Shown piece after piece: positions 36,634 to 46,083 of a stretch of DNA of 64,000 nt; within the stretch, counting starts at the first letter, position 1, and the number at the start of each line of letters is the position of its first letter. Source of the DNA: Flavobacterium piscis (GTDB lineage: Bacteria > Bacteroidota > Bacteroidia > Flavobacteriales > Flavobacteriaceae). The translations under genes and the position numbers were made by a program. The notes beneath the pieces are model-generated. The model made no database searches. It saw only the letters and a list, made by a program, of their open reading frames with translations, and was not told the DNA's origin. The stretch covers positions 124,001-188,000 of the forward strand of contig NZ_LVEN01000042.1 in NCBI RefSeq assembly GCF_001686925.1. Direction: 5' to 3'.

Positions 36634-37475
36634 AAAACTTTTTTTTAGTGATTCCCACAAGAGACAGATTAGAATGTTTGTCTAATTTGTTACTAGATTT
36701 AAATGCCTTCGAAAAATATATTTCACAAGTTATTATAGTCGATCAAAGTCAGATCGATATAGCATCAGATCTTAATAAGCTATCACTAGATTTTAGTTTT
36801 ACTTTAGTAAAAAATGAAAGAGAAAAATCAGTAAATCATTCTAGAAATCAGGCTTTAAAATATTATAAAGACGAAGAATGGCTGTTTTTTCTTGATGACG
36901 ATCTAAGAATTCCAAATTTAGCATTTAAGCAAATTGTCGAGGTTTTAAAACCTGATATTATAGATGTTTTAATTCCAGGAATTCAGTTTGACGGAATGGA
37001 AACAGCTGAATTTAAGTATAAAACCATTTTAGATACAATAGCAAAACCACATAATTTTTCAAAATCAAGGTTTAGATTGCAAGTATGTTCAGGTTTAAAT
37101 ATTGTAAAAAAAGATGTTTTTAAAGAAGCAGGTTTTTTCTTTGATGAAAATTTTACAATATGGGGCGATGATTGGGATTATGGAATGCGTTTGCTCCAGG
37201 CAGGAGCAAATATTTATTTTCAGCCTAAAATTCTGGTCGAACATTTAGAGATTCCTGTAGGCGGACAAAGAGATAAAGGAAAATCAATTGATATTGAATT
37301 AGAAAAACAAAAGTTGTATTTCTACTTTTACAAAAAACATTTTTCCAGTACTGTCTTAAAACAGCAATTTTATTTAAGTGTAATCGAAGGAATCAAAATA
37401 ATAGTACAAACAGGAAAGATTTCAAAATTACAAAAATGTCTCAAAGGATATCGGTTAATGAAGTTAATGAAATAA
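36630..37475 (+). CDS. GT2-family glycosyltransferase with HLxxPxGGxRxK motif
   Basis: A 281-residue GT-A protein: FLVIPTRDRLECL, IVDQSQ, NHSRNQALKYY, and the metal site FLDDDLRI near residue 90. Late residues GDDWDYGMRLLQAGANIYFQPK followed by HLEIPVGGQRDK closely parallel EDSDFGMQLRNVG and HLKAPMGGFRTK in the two-domain GT2 protein at 51933, so both belong to one subgroup. The gene overlaps its upstream neighbour by four bases and precedes the CapF-like gene by 28. Confidence 0.86.
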   Translation: MKNFFLVIPTRDRLECLSNLLLDLNAFEKYISQVIIVDQSQIDIASDLNKLSLDFSFTLVKNEREKSVNHSRNQALKYYKDEEWLFFLDDDLRIPNLAFKQIVEVLKPDIIDVLIPGIQFDGMETAEFKYKTILDTIAKPHNFSKSRFRLQVCSGLNIVKKDVFKEAGFFFDENFTIWGDDWDYGMRLLQAGANIYFQPKILVEHLEIPVGGQRDKGKSIDIELEKQKLYFYFYKKHFSSTVLKQQFYLSVIEGIKIIVQTGKISKLQKCLKGYRLMKLMK

Positions 37476-37503
37476 TATAAAGGTCTTTTAATTTCGTAAA
37501 GAG

Positions 37504-38205
37504 ATGAGAATAGCAATTACAGGAGAAAAAGGCTTTATAGGAATACATCTAACCCAATATTTTAGAAATATCCTGAAATATGAAGTCGTAGAACTTGGTA
37601 GAGATTATTTAGAACAGCTTTCAAAAATAAAACAATTAGACTGGCTTATTCATGGGGCTTTTATTCAAAGGCATTCTGATGCTGATACTCTAATAGCTTT
37701 AAATAGAAAATTAACCAGCGACACTATAAAATGTTTAGCAGATAATGATCTTAAATGTAACATTGCTTTTTTATCGTCCTTACAGGAAGATTTAGATAAT
37801 GCTTATGGGCAATCTAAAAAAGAGGCAAAAATCGCATTGAGAAAATATTGTTCATCAATCAACAAAGAGTTTGTATCGTATAAACTTCCTAATATTTTTG
37901 GGATTTATGCCGTACCCGATAAAACATCTTTTGTTGCAACATTTTGCTATAATTTGCACAATCAATTGCCTATAAATTTCAATAAAAATAAAATAAAATT
38001 GGTTGGTATAAATGACGTATTGGCAATCGTATCTAATTTTAAAGAAAGTGAAATTTCATATATAGAAACTACAGTTGAAGAAATTTATAAACTATTGAAG
38101 TCTTTTCATGATATTAACGTGAGTCATGAATTTCCTGAATTGAAGAACAAATTTGAGTTAGATTTGTATCAAACCTATTTAAGTTATATTAATTATAAAA
38201 TATGA
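37504..38205 (+). CDS. Short CapF-like NAD(P)-dependent sugar reductase, cupin domain absent
   Basis: A 233-residue SDR protein. GEKGFIG at residues 7-13 binds the dinucleotide, and Tyr101-Lys105 in YGQSK is the catalytic pair. SYKLPNIFG and DKTSFVATFCYNLHNQLPI match the reductase domain of CapF/WbjC, the enzyme that reduces the keto sugar in UDP-L-FucNAc synthesis. CapF normally has about 370 residues with a C-terminal cupin epimerase domain, which is missing here. It overlaps the PseB/CapE-like dehydratase gene by four bases, so the two likely act in sequence. Confidence 0.78.
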   Translation: MRIAITGEKGFIGIHLTQYFRNILKYEVVELGRDYLEQLSKIKQLDWLIHGAFIQRHSDADTLIALNRKLTSDTIKCLADNDLKCNIAFLSSLQEDLDNAYGQSKKEAKIALRKYCSSINKEFVSYKLPNIFGIYAVPDKTSFVATFCYNLHNQLPINFNKNKIKLVGINDVLAIVSNFKESEISYIETTVEEIYKLLKSFHDINVSHEFPELKNKFELDLYQTYLSYINYKI

Positions 38206-39128
38206 GATTATTTATTACAGGCGGAGCAGGTTATCTTGGAAGAGAAATAGTTAAAAGTTTTTATGATAAGGCCGAAATAACGATTTACAGCAGAGATGAG
38301 GCTAAACATTATTATTTAAAAAAGCAATTTCCAAAAATTAACTGTGTAATTGGAGACGTCTCAGATTTTAAGTTAATGAATAAAGCGGCAAAAAATCATG
38401 ATCATGGAATATTTGCGGCATCTTTAAAACAAATTGAAGCAGTCGACCAGAATGTTGAGGTGGCTTTAAGGACTATCGTAAACGGAGCTATTAATTCTAG
38501 AAATGTAGCCGAAGAGAATAATTTTAAAGCAGCATGTTTTATCTCATCAGATAAAAGCAGAGCAGCCACAACATTATATGGAGCAATGAAATTTATTGGC
38601 GGAGAATCTTTTATTGTAGATGCCGAAAAATCGAATGTTAATCTTACTACAGCCATTTATGGGAATGTTCTAAATTCAACCGGAAGTATTATTCCGCTGA
38701 TATTAGATTCAATTAAAAATAAATACGAGCTAAAGTTATACTCGCCTGAAATGACACGTTTTATGATCGATGTAGAAGCAGCAGTTGGACTAATTCACAA
38801 TTCATTTCAATTTACAGGCTTTAATATCATCCCAAACATCCCTAGTTTTAGCGTTTTAGATCTTTTTGAAATTTATCAGGAAGAATTTGGACTGAAATTT
38901 ACATTAGGAGTACCAAGAATTTCAGAAAAAATACATGAAATTATGATCGCTAAAGAAGAAACTCCCAGAACTTATTTGGATAAAAAACTGAATTTGTATA
39001 TGATGCATTATAAAAATATTTATGATAATTCTAATGTTAATTTCGATGAATTTTCCAGTGAAAATGTAGTAGTCTCTAAAGAAGAATTATATAAAAAATT
39101 GAAAGAAAATAATTTCTTTACTCTTTAA
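38202..39128 (+). CDS. PseB/CapE-like UDP-HexNAc 4,6-dehydratase, divergent
   Basis: A 308-residue soluble SDR of the Polysacc_synt_2 type. GGAGYLG lies at 7-13, and YSRDE matches the PseB FSRDE. The catalytic Asp117-Lys118 in SSDKS and Tyr126-Lys130 in LYGAMK match the D-K-Y set of PseB/FlaA1. IYGNVLNSTGSIIP and MTRFMID also match. The usual AALKHVPxxExNP has become ASLKQIEAVDQNV, so it is divergent and may have a changed substrate. PseB-type enzymes act on UDP-GlcNAc, sometimes with C5 epimerisation. With the coupled CapF-like reductase it may yield a 6-deoxy-HexNAc; no matching 2-epimerase of the CapG type is present. Confidence 0.8.
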   Translation: MRLFITGGAGYLGREIVKSFYDKAEITIYSRDEAKHYYLKKQFPKINCVIGDVSDFKLMNKAAKNHDHGIFAASLKQIEAVDQNVEVALRTIVNGAINSRNVAEENNFKAACFISSDKSRAATTLYGAMKFIGGESFIVDAEKSNVNLTTAIYGNVLNSTGSIIPLILDSIKNKYELKLYSPEMTRFMIDVEAAVGLIHNSFQFTGFNIIPNIPSFSVLDLFEIYQEEFGLKFTLGVPRISEKIHEIMIAKEETPRTYLDKKLNLYMMHYKNIYDNSNVNFDEFSSENVVVSKEELYKKLKENNFFTL

Positions 39129-39160
39129 GGATTGTTATTAAAAGTTAAAATTAGCATTTT

Positions 39161-40171
39161 ATGAGAATAGGCAGTAATCCTAATAAAGAGATTAATCAAG
39201 AACAATCTTTTTATATACACCAGATAATAGTTCCGGTTTACATTCCTAATGAAGAAGGATATTTTTTAGATGCACTCAAAATATTAAAAATTTGTCTGAA
39301 TTCTTTATTCAATACCATTCACGAAAGAACTTTTGTTACCATTGTAAATAACGGAAGTTGTGCTAATGTTGTCGAATATCTCAATCAGCTTTTTGAAGAA
39401 AATAAAATAAAAGAGTTAATACATACTGATAATATTGGTAAAATAAATGCTGTTTTTAAGGGATTGTCAGGAAATAATATAGAACTGGTAACCATAACAG
39501 ATGCAGATGTTATGTTTTTTGCTGACTGGCAATCACAGACCGTAAATGTTTTTTCTAAAATACCAAAAGCGGGTGTCGTAGGTATTGTTCCGCAATTTAA
39601 AATGTATACAAGTCACTGTGGGAATGTTATTTTTGATAATTTATTTAATAAAAATCTGAAATTTCTTCCTGTAAAGAACCAAGAAGCCTTAATACATTTT
39701 TATGACAGCATTGGTTGGGATAGAAATTATAATCAGGATTACTTAAAATACGCATTAGGTTTAATTTATGACGATGTGCAGTGTTTTGTGGGTTCGGGTC
39801 ATTTTGTAGCAACATATAAAAAAGATGCTTTTGAAGAATTATTTTCCTTTATTGGAGGCAGAAAGGCAGCAGGCATCGGCGAAACCTATATTGATAATAA
39901 ACCTTTAGAAAAAGGGTATTGGAGGCTTACAACTTATGATAATTATGCCTGTCATATGGGTAATGTTTATGAGGATTGGATGAAAAATATAGCAACCAAT
40001 ACAACGACAGTAAATTTTTCGAATTTAAATTTTATAAAATGTAAAAAAATTAGTGCTGCAAGTTATTATCTGAAAAATAAGGTTTTTGTAAAAATACTTG
40101 CGGCAAAAGAAATTTCGAGGTTATTTATAAAATGGAAAAAATTGCCAAAAGAAATGGTGAAAAAGTATTAA
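39161..40171 (+). CDS. GT2-like glycosyltransferase
   Basis: A 336-residue protein with a GT-A-type fold inferred from IIVPVYIPNEEGYF, VNNGSC, the acceptor-side TDNIGKINAVFKGL and the metal site ITDADVMF near residue 115. Its middle part, including HFYDSIGWDRNYNQDYLKYALG and GSGHFVATYKKDAF, is unlike the standard GT2 enzymes of this locus, so it may form its own subgroup. The next GT2 gene starts on the base after its stop codon, so the pair is probably coupled. Confidence 0.76.
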   Translation: MRIGSNPNKEINQEQSFYIHQIIVPVYIPNEEGYFLDALKILKICLNSLFNTIHERTFVTIVNNGSCANVVEYLNQLFEENKIKELIHTDNIGKINAVFKGLSGNNIELVTITDADVMFFADWQSQTVNVFSKIPKAGVVGIVPQFKMYTSHCGNVIFDNLFNKNLKFLPVKNQEALIHFYDSIGWDRNYNQDYLKYALGLIYDDVQCFVGSGHFVATYKKDAFEELFSFIGGRKAAGIGETYIDNKPLEKGYWRLTTYDNYACHMGNVYEDWMKNIATNTTTVNFSNLNFIKCKKISAASYYLKNKVFVKILAAKEISRLFIKWKKLPKEMVKKY

Positions 40172-41098
40172 ATGAGAGTAGGCTATACCACTTTTTCAAT
40201 TGTTATAACCACTAAAAACCGTAAAGATGATTTAGCTATCACTTTACATAAGATTCGATATTTACTAAAAAGAGAAGATGTTGCATGTATTATTTGTGAT
40301 GACGGATCAACAGATGGTACATTTTCTTTTATAAAAGAACAATATCCGGAAATTCAATTGATTCAGAATCCTCTAAGCAAAGGTTTAATTTACAGCCGAA
40401 ATAGATTAATGAGTCTTGTAAATTCTAAATATGCCATTTCTATAGATGACGATTTGCATTTTATAACTAAAAATCCTTTAGAATATATTGAAGATGCATT
40501 TAATAAAAACCCTAAAATAGGGCTGTTAGGTTTTAGAATTTTCTGGAATCCCCAAGAACCTAAAATAATAGCAAGCAATCATGTTTCACATAGAATGAAA
40601 AGTTTTGTAGGTTGCGGTCATGTTTGGCAAATGTCGGCATGGAAAGATATTCCTGATTATCCGGACTGGTTTATATTTTATGGAGAAGAAGATTTTGCAT
40701 CCTGCCAATTGTTCAAAAAAAATTGGGAAATACATTATTTGCCCGCAGTTTTAGCTAATCACAGAGTAGATATTAAGTCCAGAAAAAAGAACGCAGATTA
40801 TAATATTCGATTGCAAAGATCTCTAAGAGCGGGCTGGTATTTATATTTTTTATTTGTACCCATTAAATATATTCCCCGAAAAATGATATATTCGATTTGG
40901 ATTCAAATAAAAACAAAAGTATTTAAAGGAGATTTTAAAGCTTTAAAAGCTTTAGTTTTAGCATTTTTAGATTTGGTAATCTCAATTCCTAAAATTATTA
41001 AAAACAGCAATAGATTGTCTGATTTTGAGTATCATGAATATCAAAAATTAGAAGAAACGCAACTTTACTGGCAGCCAGAAAAAGATATTATTCCTTAA
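40172..41098 (+). CDS. GT2-family glycosyltransferase
   Basis: A 308-residue GT-A protein: FSIVITTKNRKDDLAITL at the start, IICDDGSTDGTF for nucleotide binding, PLSKGLIYSRNRLM, and the metal-binding SIDDDLHF near residue 92. FYGEEDFASCQLFKK carries the catalytic acid. It abuts the preceding gene and is nine bases from neuA. Its position beside the sialic-acid genes does not prove that it uses CMP-sialic acid; GT2 enzymes normally use other donors. Confidence 0.87.
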   Translation: MRVGYTTFSIVITTKNRKDDLAITLHKIRYLLKREDVACIICDDGSTDGTFSFIKEQYPEIQLIQNPLSKGLIYSRNRLMSLVNSKYAISIDDDLHFITKNPLEYIEDAFNKNPKIGLLGFRIFWNPQEPKIIASNHVSHRMKSFVGCGHVWQMSAWKDIPDYPDWFIFYGEEDFASCQLFKKNWEIHYLPAVLANHRVDIKSRKKNADYNIRLQRSLRAGWYLYFLFVPIKYIPRKMIYSIWIQIKTKVFKGDFKALKALVLAFLDLVISIPKIIKNSNRLSDFEYHEYQKLEETQLYWQPEKDIIP

Positions 41099-41107
41099 TT
41101 TTTTTAA

Positions 41108-41773
41108 ATGAAAAACATCGCTATAATTCCAGCCCGGGGCGGATCTAAAAGATTGCCGGAAAAAAATATAAAATTATTAAACGGGTTGCCATTACTTTCA
41201 TTTAGTATATTATATGCACAGGCAAATAGTGATATTATTGATGAAGTATATGTTTCTACAGACGATGATAATATAAAAAAAATCGCCTTGCAATACGGTG
41301 CAAAAGTTATCGATAGGCCCAAGGAAATTTCAGGTGATTTTGAGCCAACAGTTTCAGCATTAAAGCATGTATTGCAAAATATAGATTATGCAGTAGATAA
41401 TGTTTTTTTGTTGCAGGCGACAAACCCCATTCGTCCCGAAGATTTATTAAAAAAGACCTTTCAAATATATCAGGAAGAAAACTGCAGCAGTTTATTTACC
41501 GTTTCCAGAAATCACCAAAAATTAGGAAAAATAGCAGATAAAAAGTTTATTCCATACAATTACAAAATAGGACAAAGAAGTCAGGACCTTGAGCCTCTTT
41601 ATTTTGAGAATGGATTACTTTATATCACAAAAGCAGCATTGATTATGCAGAACATAATTATTTCTGAAGATGCTTTTCCTTTCAAAATAGAGCATATTTT
41701 TGCCAACATTGATATTGACACGCAGGAAGACTTTGATTACGCCCAATATTTATACAAAAAACATATAAAATAA
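41108..41773 (+). CDS. neuA: CMP-N-acetylneuraminate (nonulosonate) cytidylyltransferase
   Basis: NeuA activates sialic acid with CTP to give CMP-sialic acid. The 221-residue length is typical of the single-domain enzyme. The CTP-binding IPARGGSKRLPEKNI at residues 6-20 is diagnostic, with VYVSTDDDNIKKIA, LLQATNPIRPEDL and the late HIFANIDIDTQEDFDYA with the conserved aspartates. neuB follows after 18 bases. CMP-legionaminate or CMP-pseudaminate synthetases are related, so the exact acid depends on NeuB and NeuC, which here favour Neu5Ac. Confidence 0.93.
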   Translation: MKNIAIIPARGGSKRLPEKNIKLLNGLPLLSFSILYAQANSDIIDEVYVSTDDDNIKKIALQYGAKVIDRPKEISGDFEPTVSALKHVLQNIDYAVDNVFLLQATNPIRPEDLLKKTFQIYQEENCSSLFTVSRNHQKLGKIADKKFIPYNYKIGQRSQDLEPLYFENGLLYITKAALIMQNIIISEDAFPFKIEHIFANIDIDTQEDFDYAQYLYKKHIK

Positions 41774-41791
41774 TAATTCAGAACCTACTTT

Positions 41792-42832
41792 ATGAATCCG
41801 TATATAGAAATAGCAGCAAGAAAAATTGGACAAGATTTTCCACCTTTAGTAATTGCCGAGATCGGAATTAATCATGAAGGCTCTCTGCAAGTCGCCAAAG
41901 AAATGGTAGATGCTGCAGAAAGAGCAGGAGTTGAAGTCGTAAAACATCAGACTCACATTGTAGAAGATGAAATGAGTGGTGCGGCTAAAAAAGTAATTCC
42001 AGGTAATTCTGATGTTTCTATTTACGAAATCATGGAGCGCTGTTCTTTAAATGAAGCCGATGAATTGGAGCTTAAAAGTTATGTCGAAAGCAAAGGAATG
42101 ATTTTTATATCAACTCCATTTTCTCGTGCCGCTGCAGAACGTTTAGAAAAGTTTGATATTCCGGCTTATAAGATTGGTTCTGGCGAGTGCAATAATTATC
42201 CATTATTAGAGCATATTGCTTCGTTTGGAAAACCGGTCATTTTAAGCACAGGTATGAATACTATCGAAAGTGTTCAAAAAGCAGTATCTATTTTTGACAA
42301 GCATAATATTCCGGTGGCACTTTTACATACCACAAATTTATATCCTACACCAATTCACCTAGTACGTTTTGGTGCAATGGCCGAACTTCATGAAGCATTC
42401 CCGGATAAAGTTTTTGGTTTAAGCGATCATACTTTAAACAATAATGCCTGTTTAGGAGCAGTAGCTTTAGGAGCAAGTATTTTAGAACGACATTTTACAG
42501 ATCATATGCAGCGCACAGGACCGGACATTGTTTGCAGTATGGATGAAAAAGCTTGTCAGGAATTAATAGTTTCATCTGCAGAGATCGCTTTAATGCGAGG
42601 AGGAACTAAAAAGCCGGCACCTGAAGAACGGGTAACAATTGATTTTGCATTTGCTACAGTTTGTGCCATCGCTCCAATTAAAAAAGGGGAAGTTTTTTCT
42701 AAAGAAAATATCTGGGTTAAACGCCCAGGAACAGGAAAAATATTGGCAGAACATTTTAATGAGTTAATTGGTAAAACCGCAACTAGAGATATTCAAAATG
42801 ATGAACAACTAGATTGGGATGATATAAAATAA
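41792..42832 (+). CDS. neuB: N-acetylneuraminate synthase
   Basis: NeuB condenses N-acetylmannosamine with phosphoenolpyruvate to make Neu5Ac. The 346-residue protein has the TIM-barrel domain with [11 protein letters not shown] near 20-30, [33 protein letters not shown] and [12 protein letters not shown], and a C-terminal SAF (antifreeze-like) domain from about residue 285 ([15 protein letters not shown]). The segments are remarkably like the Neu5Ac synthases of C. jejuni (NeuB1) and N. meningitidis (SiaC), as I remember them, rather than the pseudaminate type. This supports Neu5Ac or a close relative. Confidence 0.94.
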   Translation: MNPYIEIAARKIGQDFPPLVIAEIGINHEGSLQVAKEMVDAAERAGVEVVKHQTHIVEDEMSGAAKKVIPGNSDVSIYEIMERCSLNEADELELKSYVESKGMIFISTPFSRAAAERLEKFDIPAYKIGSGECNNYPLLEHIASFGKPVILSTGMNTIESVQKAVSIFDKHNIPVALLHTTNLYPTPIHLVRFGAMAELHEAFPDKVFGLSDHTLNNNACLGAVALGASILERHFTDHMQRTGPDIVCSMDEKACQELIVSSAEIALMRGGTKKPAPEERVTIDFAFATVCAIAPIKKGEVFSKENIWVKRPGTGKILAEHFNELIGKTATRDIQNDEQLDWDDIK

Positions 42833-42866
42833 ATTTCATACTCCCGAATTTAACCTACGGATCATT

Positions 42867-43976
42867 TTGAAACAAAATTACAGACTAAGAGAACTTGATT
42901 TTTTAAGAGGAATTGCAATTGTTCTCGTACTAATGCGTCATCAGCAATTATACGATTTTACAACAAAAATGGGATGGATTGGTGTTGATCTCTTTTTTGT
43001 ACTTAGTGGCTTTCTTGTATCCGGCTTATTATTTAGAGAATACTTAAAGTTTGGCAACATACAACCGGGTTTGTTTCTAATAAGACGGGGATTTAAAATC
43101 TATCCGATTTATTATCTAACCTATTTTTTATATTTAGTTTCAAAAATAATAAAACATCAATTTGAATTGAAAGGACTTTTATCAGACCTGTTTTTTGTTC
43201 AAAATTATGTTTATGGCTGGGGTTACGCCTATATCCCGAGTTGGTCATTAGCTGTAGAAGAACATTTCTATTTTAGTTTTGCACTATTATTATGGTTGGG
43301 AATTAAATACTCATGGATTGACTTAAAATCAGGTGTAGAAAGAAAAATAAGTAAGTTCGAAATTGGGATATTTCTAATTATGATCTCTTGTTTAATTGGT
43401 AGAACCATTAGCAATATTTACTTTCAGGGAAATGGCGATAAAAATTTTACGATGTCTCATCTACGAGTAGATTCACTTTTGTCAGGTACTTTAGTTTCCT
43501 ATCTCTACTATTTTAAAAAAGAAAAATTAGTATTGTTTTTTCAATCAAACAAAGTAGTTCTAATGATTCTCTCGTTTGTCTTGCTTTTTTTTACGCCATT
43601 CGTAGATTTTGAAGATTCATTTTTTGTGAGAACATTTGGCTTTACATTTCTCTATATATCATTTGCAATTCTGCTTATTTATTTTTTAATAAATGATAAC
43701 ATAAATAAGCAACTTGATACCCTTTTTTCAAAAACAGGAGTTGATATTATAAGTAAAATAGGATTTTCATCTTATAGTATATATATCATACACGGTTTTG
43801 TGAATTTTATATTTGCTTTATTAAACAACTTCTTTTTGAATAATGTATTACATCAAACAGTGTTCTTTTTTATTACATCTGTTACAAGTGTTGTATCAGG
43901 AATATTGATGACGTGGTATGTAGAAAAATATTTTTTAAATACTAGAGAGAAATACTTTCCTAATAGAATAAATTAA
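42867..43976 (+). CDS. Acyltransferase-3 family membrane O-acyltransferase
   Basis: A 369-residue membrane protein of the OafA/YrhL type. The start is TTG at 42867, because the family N terminus YRLRELDFLRGIAIVLVLMRH, with the conserved arginine and histidine, follows at once. GVDLFFVLSGFLVSGLL, RRGFKIYPIYY, SWSLAVEEHFYF and about ten helices complete the pattern. It sits inside the sialic-acid set, between neuB and neuC, so it could O-acetylate the sialic acid or the sialylated glycan. The position is suggestive only; other sugars are equally possible acceptors. Confidence 0.9.
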   Translation: MKQNYRLRELDFLRGIAIVLVLMRHQQLYDFTTKMGWIGVDLFFVLSGFLVSGLLFREYLKFGNIQPGLFLIRRGFKIYPIYYLTYFLYLVSKIIKHQFELKGLLSDLFFVQNYVYGWGYAYIPSWSLAVEEHFYFSFALLLWLGIKYSWIDLKSGVERKISKFEIGIFLIMISCLIGRTISNIYFQGNGDKNFTMSHLRVDSLLSGTLVSYLYYFKKEKLVLFFQSNKVVLMILSFVLLFFTPFVDFEDSFFVRTFGFTFLYISFAILLIYFLINDNINKQLDTLFSKTGVDIISKIGFSSYSIYIIHGFVNFIFALLNNFFLNNVLHQTVFFFITSVTSVVSGILMTWYVEKYFLNTREKYFPNRIN

Positions 43977-43990
43977 CTTTGCAAAATAAT

Positions 43991-44024
43991 ATATTTCTAA
44001 ACAGTTGTTAGCTGTAAGAAATAT
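43991..44024 (+). other. Stem-loop upstream of neuC
   Basis: ATATTTCT at 43991-43998 pairs with AGAAATAT at 44017-44024, and ACAG at 44001-44004 with CTGT at 44012-44015, enclosing a seven-base loop. A small internal mismatch separates the two helices. It lies between the acyltransferase stop and the neuC ATG. No T-run follows, so it is probably an RNA processing or pausing element rather than a full terminator. Confidence 0.45.
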
Positions 44025-44042
44025 AAGATTTTAAATAATTAA

Positions 44043-45164
44043 ATGAAAAAAATCCTTTTTCTTACTGGTACGCGCGCTGATTTTGGTAAAATAAAATCAT
44101 TGATTCAAATTCTTGAAAAACATCAGGATTTTGAAATTCATGTTTTTGTTACCGGTATGCATCTTCAGGAAGTTTACGGTTATACCCTGATAGAAATAGA
44201 GCGTTGTAATTTTAAAAATGTTTTCACATTCGAAAACCATACACATGAAACTACAATGGATTTAACATTGGCAAAAACTATCGAAGGGTTATCAGGTTAT
44301 TGTAAAACCATTAATCCAGATATGATTGTTGTACATGGTGATCGTGTAGAAACACTGGCAGGAGCAATTGTAGGTTCGCTCAATAATATTTTGGTAGCAC
44401 ATATAGAAGGAGGAGAGATTTCAGGAACAGTCGATGAATTAATCCGACACAGTGTAAGTAAATTGAGTCATATTCATTTTGTATCAAACAAACAAGCTGC
44501 AAAAAGGCTGATGCAGATGGGAGAAATCAAAGACTCTGTATTTACAATTGGTTCTCCGGATATCGACATTATGTTTTCTAATCAATTGCCAGATTTAAAT
44601 ACAGCAAAAGAATACTATAAAATTAATTTTGAACACTATGCTATAGTTATGTTTCATCCCGTAACAACTGAAGTTAAAGAGATGAAAAAATATGCAGAAA
44701 CCTTTGTAAAATCTCTTTTAGAAGACACCCATAATTATGTGGTTATTTTTCCTAATAATGATTTAGGAACCCAGTTTATTCTTGAAGCATATCACAAATT
44801 AAAAGACGATTCAAGATTCCGGGTTTTTCCATCCCTTCGATTCGAATATTTTCTGACATTATTAAAAAATAGTCAATTTATAATTGGAAATAGCAGTGCC
44901 GGAATCCGTGAAGCACCCTATTACGGAATTCCAATTATTAATATAGGCACAAGACAACAAAACAGATCAATTCATGCAGATATAATTAATACAGATTATA
45001 CCGAAGATGGTATTAAAGCCGCATTGGCAATAATAGATTCCCATAAAATTCGAAGTATAGAAGATGATTTTGGGCAAGGAAATAGTAATCAGTTATTTTT
45101 AGAATGTTTGCAAAAAACAAATATTTGGCAACTCAACCATCAAAAACAATTTAGGGATTTCTAA
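44043..45164 (+). CDS. neuC: UDP-N-acetylglucosamine 2-epimerase, hydrolysing
   Basis: NeuC converts UDP-GlcNAc to free ManNAc and UDP, the first committed step to Neu5Ac. The 373-residue protein starts KKILFLTGTRADFGKIKSL, then MIVVHGDRVETLAGAIVGSLN, VAHIEGGEISGTVDELIRHSVSKL and FIIGNSSAGIREAPYYG, the signature of the hydrolysing (NeuC/LegG) subgroup rather than WecB. It resembles C. jejuni NeuC1 closely along its length. The related LegG acts on UDP-diacetamido sugars and is the alternative. With neuA and neuB the window holds a full route to CMP-sialic acid. Confidence 0.93.
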   Translation: MKKILFLTGTRADFGKIKSLIQILEKHQDFEIHVFVTGMHLQEVYGYTLIEIERCNFKNVFTFENHTHETTMDLTLAKTIEGLSGYCKTINPDMIVVHGDRVETLAGAIVGSLNNILVAHIEGGEISGTVDELIRHSVSKLSHIHFVSNKQAAKRLMQMGEIKDSVFTIGSPDIDIMFSNQLPDLNTAKEYYKINFEHYAIVMFHPVTTEVKEMKKYAETFVKSLLEDTHNYVVIFPNNDLGTQFILEAYHKLKDDSRFRVFPSLRFEYFLTLLKNSQFIIGNSSAGIREAPYYGIPIINIGTRQQNRSIHADIINTDYTEDGIKAALAIIDSHKIRSIEDDFGQGNSNQLFLECLQKTNIWQLNHQKQFRDF

Positions 45165-45170
45165 GCAATT

Positions 45171-46070
45171 ATGATTACATTTTCTAAACTTGGGAATAAA
45201 GGAAATTTGGGGAATCATCTTTTTCAGATCGCATCGACTGTAGGGCTTGCTCAAAAATACGGACATACTTATAGTTTTCCGGAGTGGAGCTATTCCAGCT
45301 ATTTTAAAAATCAGATTCCTGTTTTACAAAAAGAAAATAGTTTTAAAAAAGTTAAAGAAGAAAAATACAATTATTACGACTGGAAATTAGGAAATGATAA
45401 TTATGATCTTGATGGATGGCTACAATCGGAAAAATATTTTGATGTAGAAAAAACAAAAGAAATTTTTCAGTTTAAAGAATTTGCGAATGATTTGTATCTA
45501 AAGCATGATTTTCTTTTTGCTAAAAAAACACTTTTAATATCTGTAAGAAGAGGCGATTTTGTACAACATCCCTATTATTATCAAATATCGCATTTATTTT
45601 ATTTAAAAGGCATAATTAAAAATTTTCCGGATTGGAAAGATCGAAATATAATTTTTGCAAGTGATGATATAGCGTATTGCAAATACCATTTTTCATTTTT
45701 AGAAAACGGCTTTTTCTTAGACGATTTATCAGCAATCGAACAATTAGCTTTAGCAACAAAATTTGATGATTTTGTAATAAGTAATTCCACTTTTTCGTGG
45801 TGGATTGCATGGTTGGGAGAAAAAGAAAATTCGAAAATTGTAAGACCTTTAAAGAATTTTAGAGACAAATTTGCAAAAATGAATAACGATCAGGATTATT
45901 TTCCCGAAAGATGGATTAGTTTTGATGACAAAAAGCAGAATATTGGAAACCAATATTGGCTTTTTTATCTAAAAGGCTTTCTTTATGACTTTTTAGTTGG
46001 AACTAAAATTTCAGTAAAGAAAAATAAAAACAATTTCAAAAAAAGAATAAAGCAATACATTCGCCAGTAA
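45171..46070 (+). CDS. GT11-family fucosyltransferase (alpha-1,2-type)
   Basis: A 299-residue GT11 enzyme that should add fucose from GDP-L-fucose, usually in alpha-1,2 linkage. Landmarks are LGNHLFQIA near residue 13, GWLQSEKYF at 82-90, the nucleotide-binding VRRGDF at 125-130 (the HxRRxDF motif with Val for His) and the late ISNSTFSWWIAWLGE. The donor can be made by Gmd and Fcl at 18554-20648. It is six bases after neuC, so the glycan may carry both fucose and sialic acid. Confidence 0.9.
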   Translation: MITFSKLGNKGNLGNHLFQIASTVGLAQKYGHTYSFPEWSYSSYFKNQIPVLQKENSFKKVKEEKYNYYDWKLGNDNYDLDGWLQSEKYFDVEKTKEIFQFKEFANDLYLKHDFLFAKKTLLISVRRGDFVQHPYYYQISHLFYLKGIIKNFPDWKDRNIIFASDDIAYCKYHFSFLENGFFLDDLSAIEQLALATKFDDFVISNSTFSWWIAWLGEKENSKIVRPLKNFRDKFAKMNNDQDYFPERWISFDDKKQNIGNQYWLFYLKGFLYDFLVGTKISVKKNKNNFKKRIKQYIRQ

Positions 46071-46083
46071 AGATTATAAGAAA

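Noticed and set aside
43991-44024. Rho-independent terminator before neuC
   Set aside because: No run of T follows the stem and neuC would otherwise need its own promoter, which I do not see.
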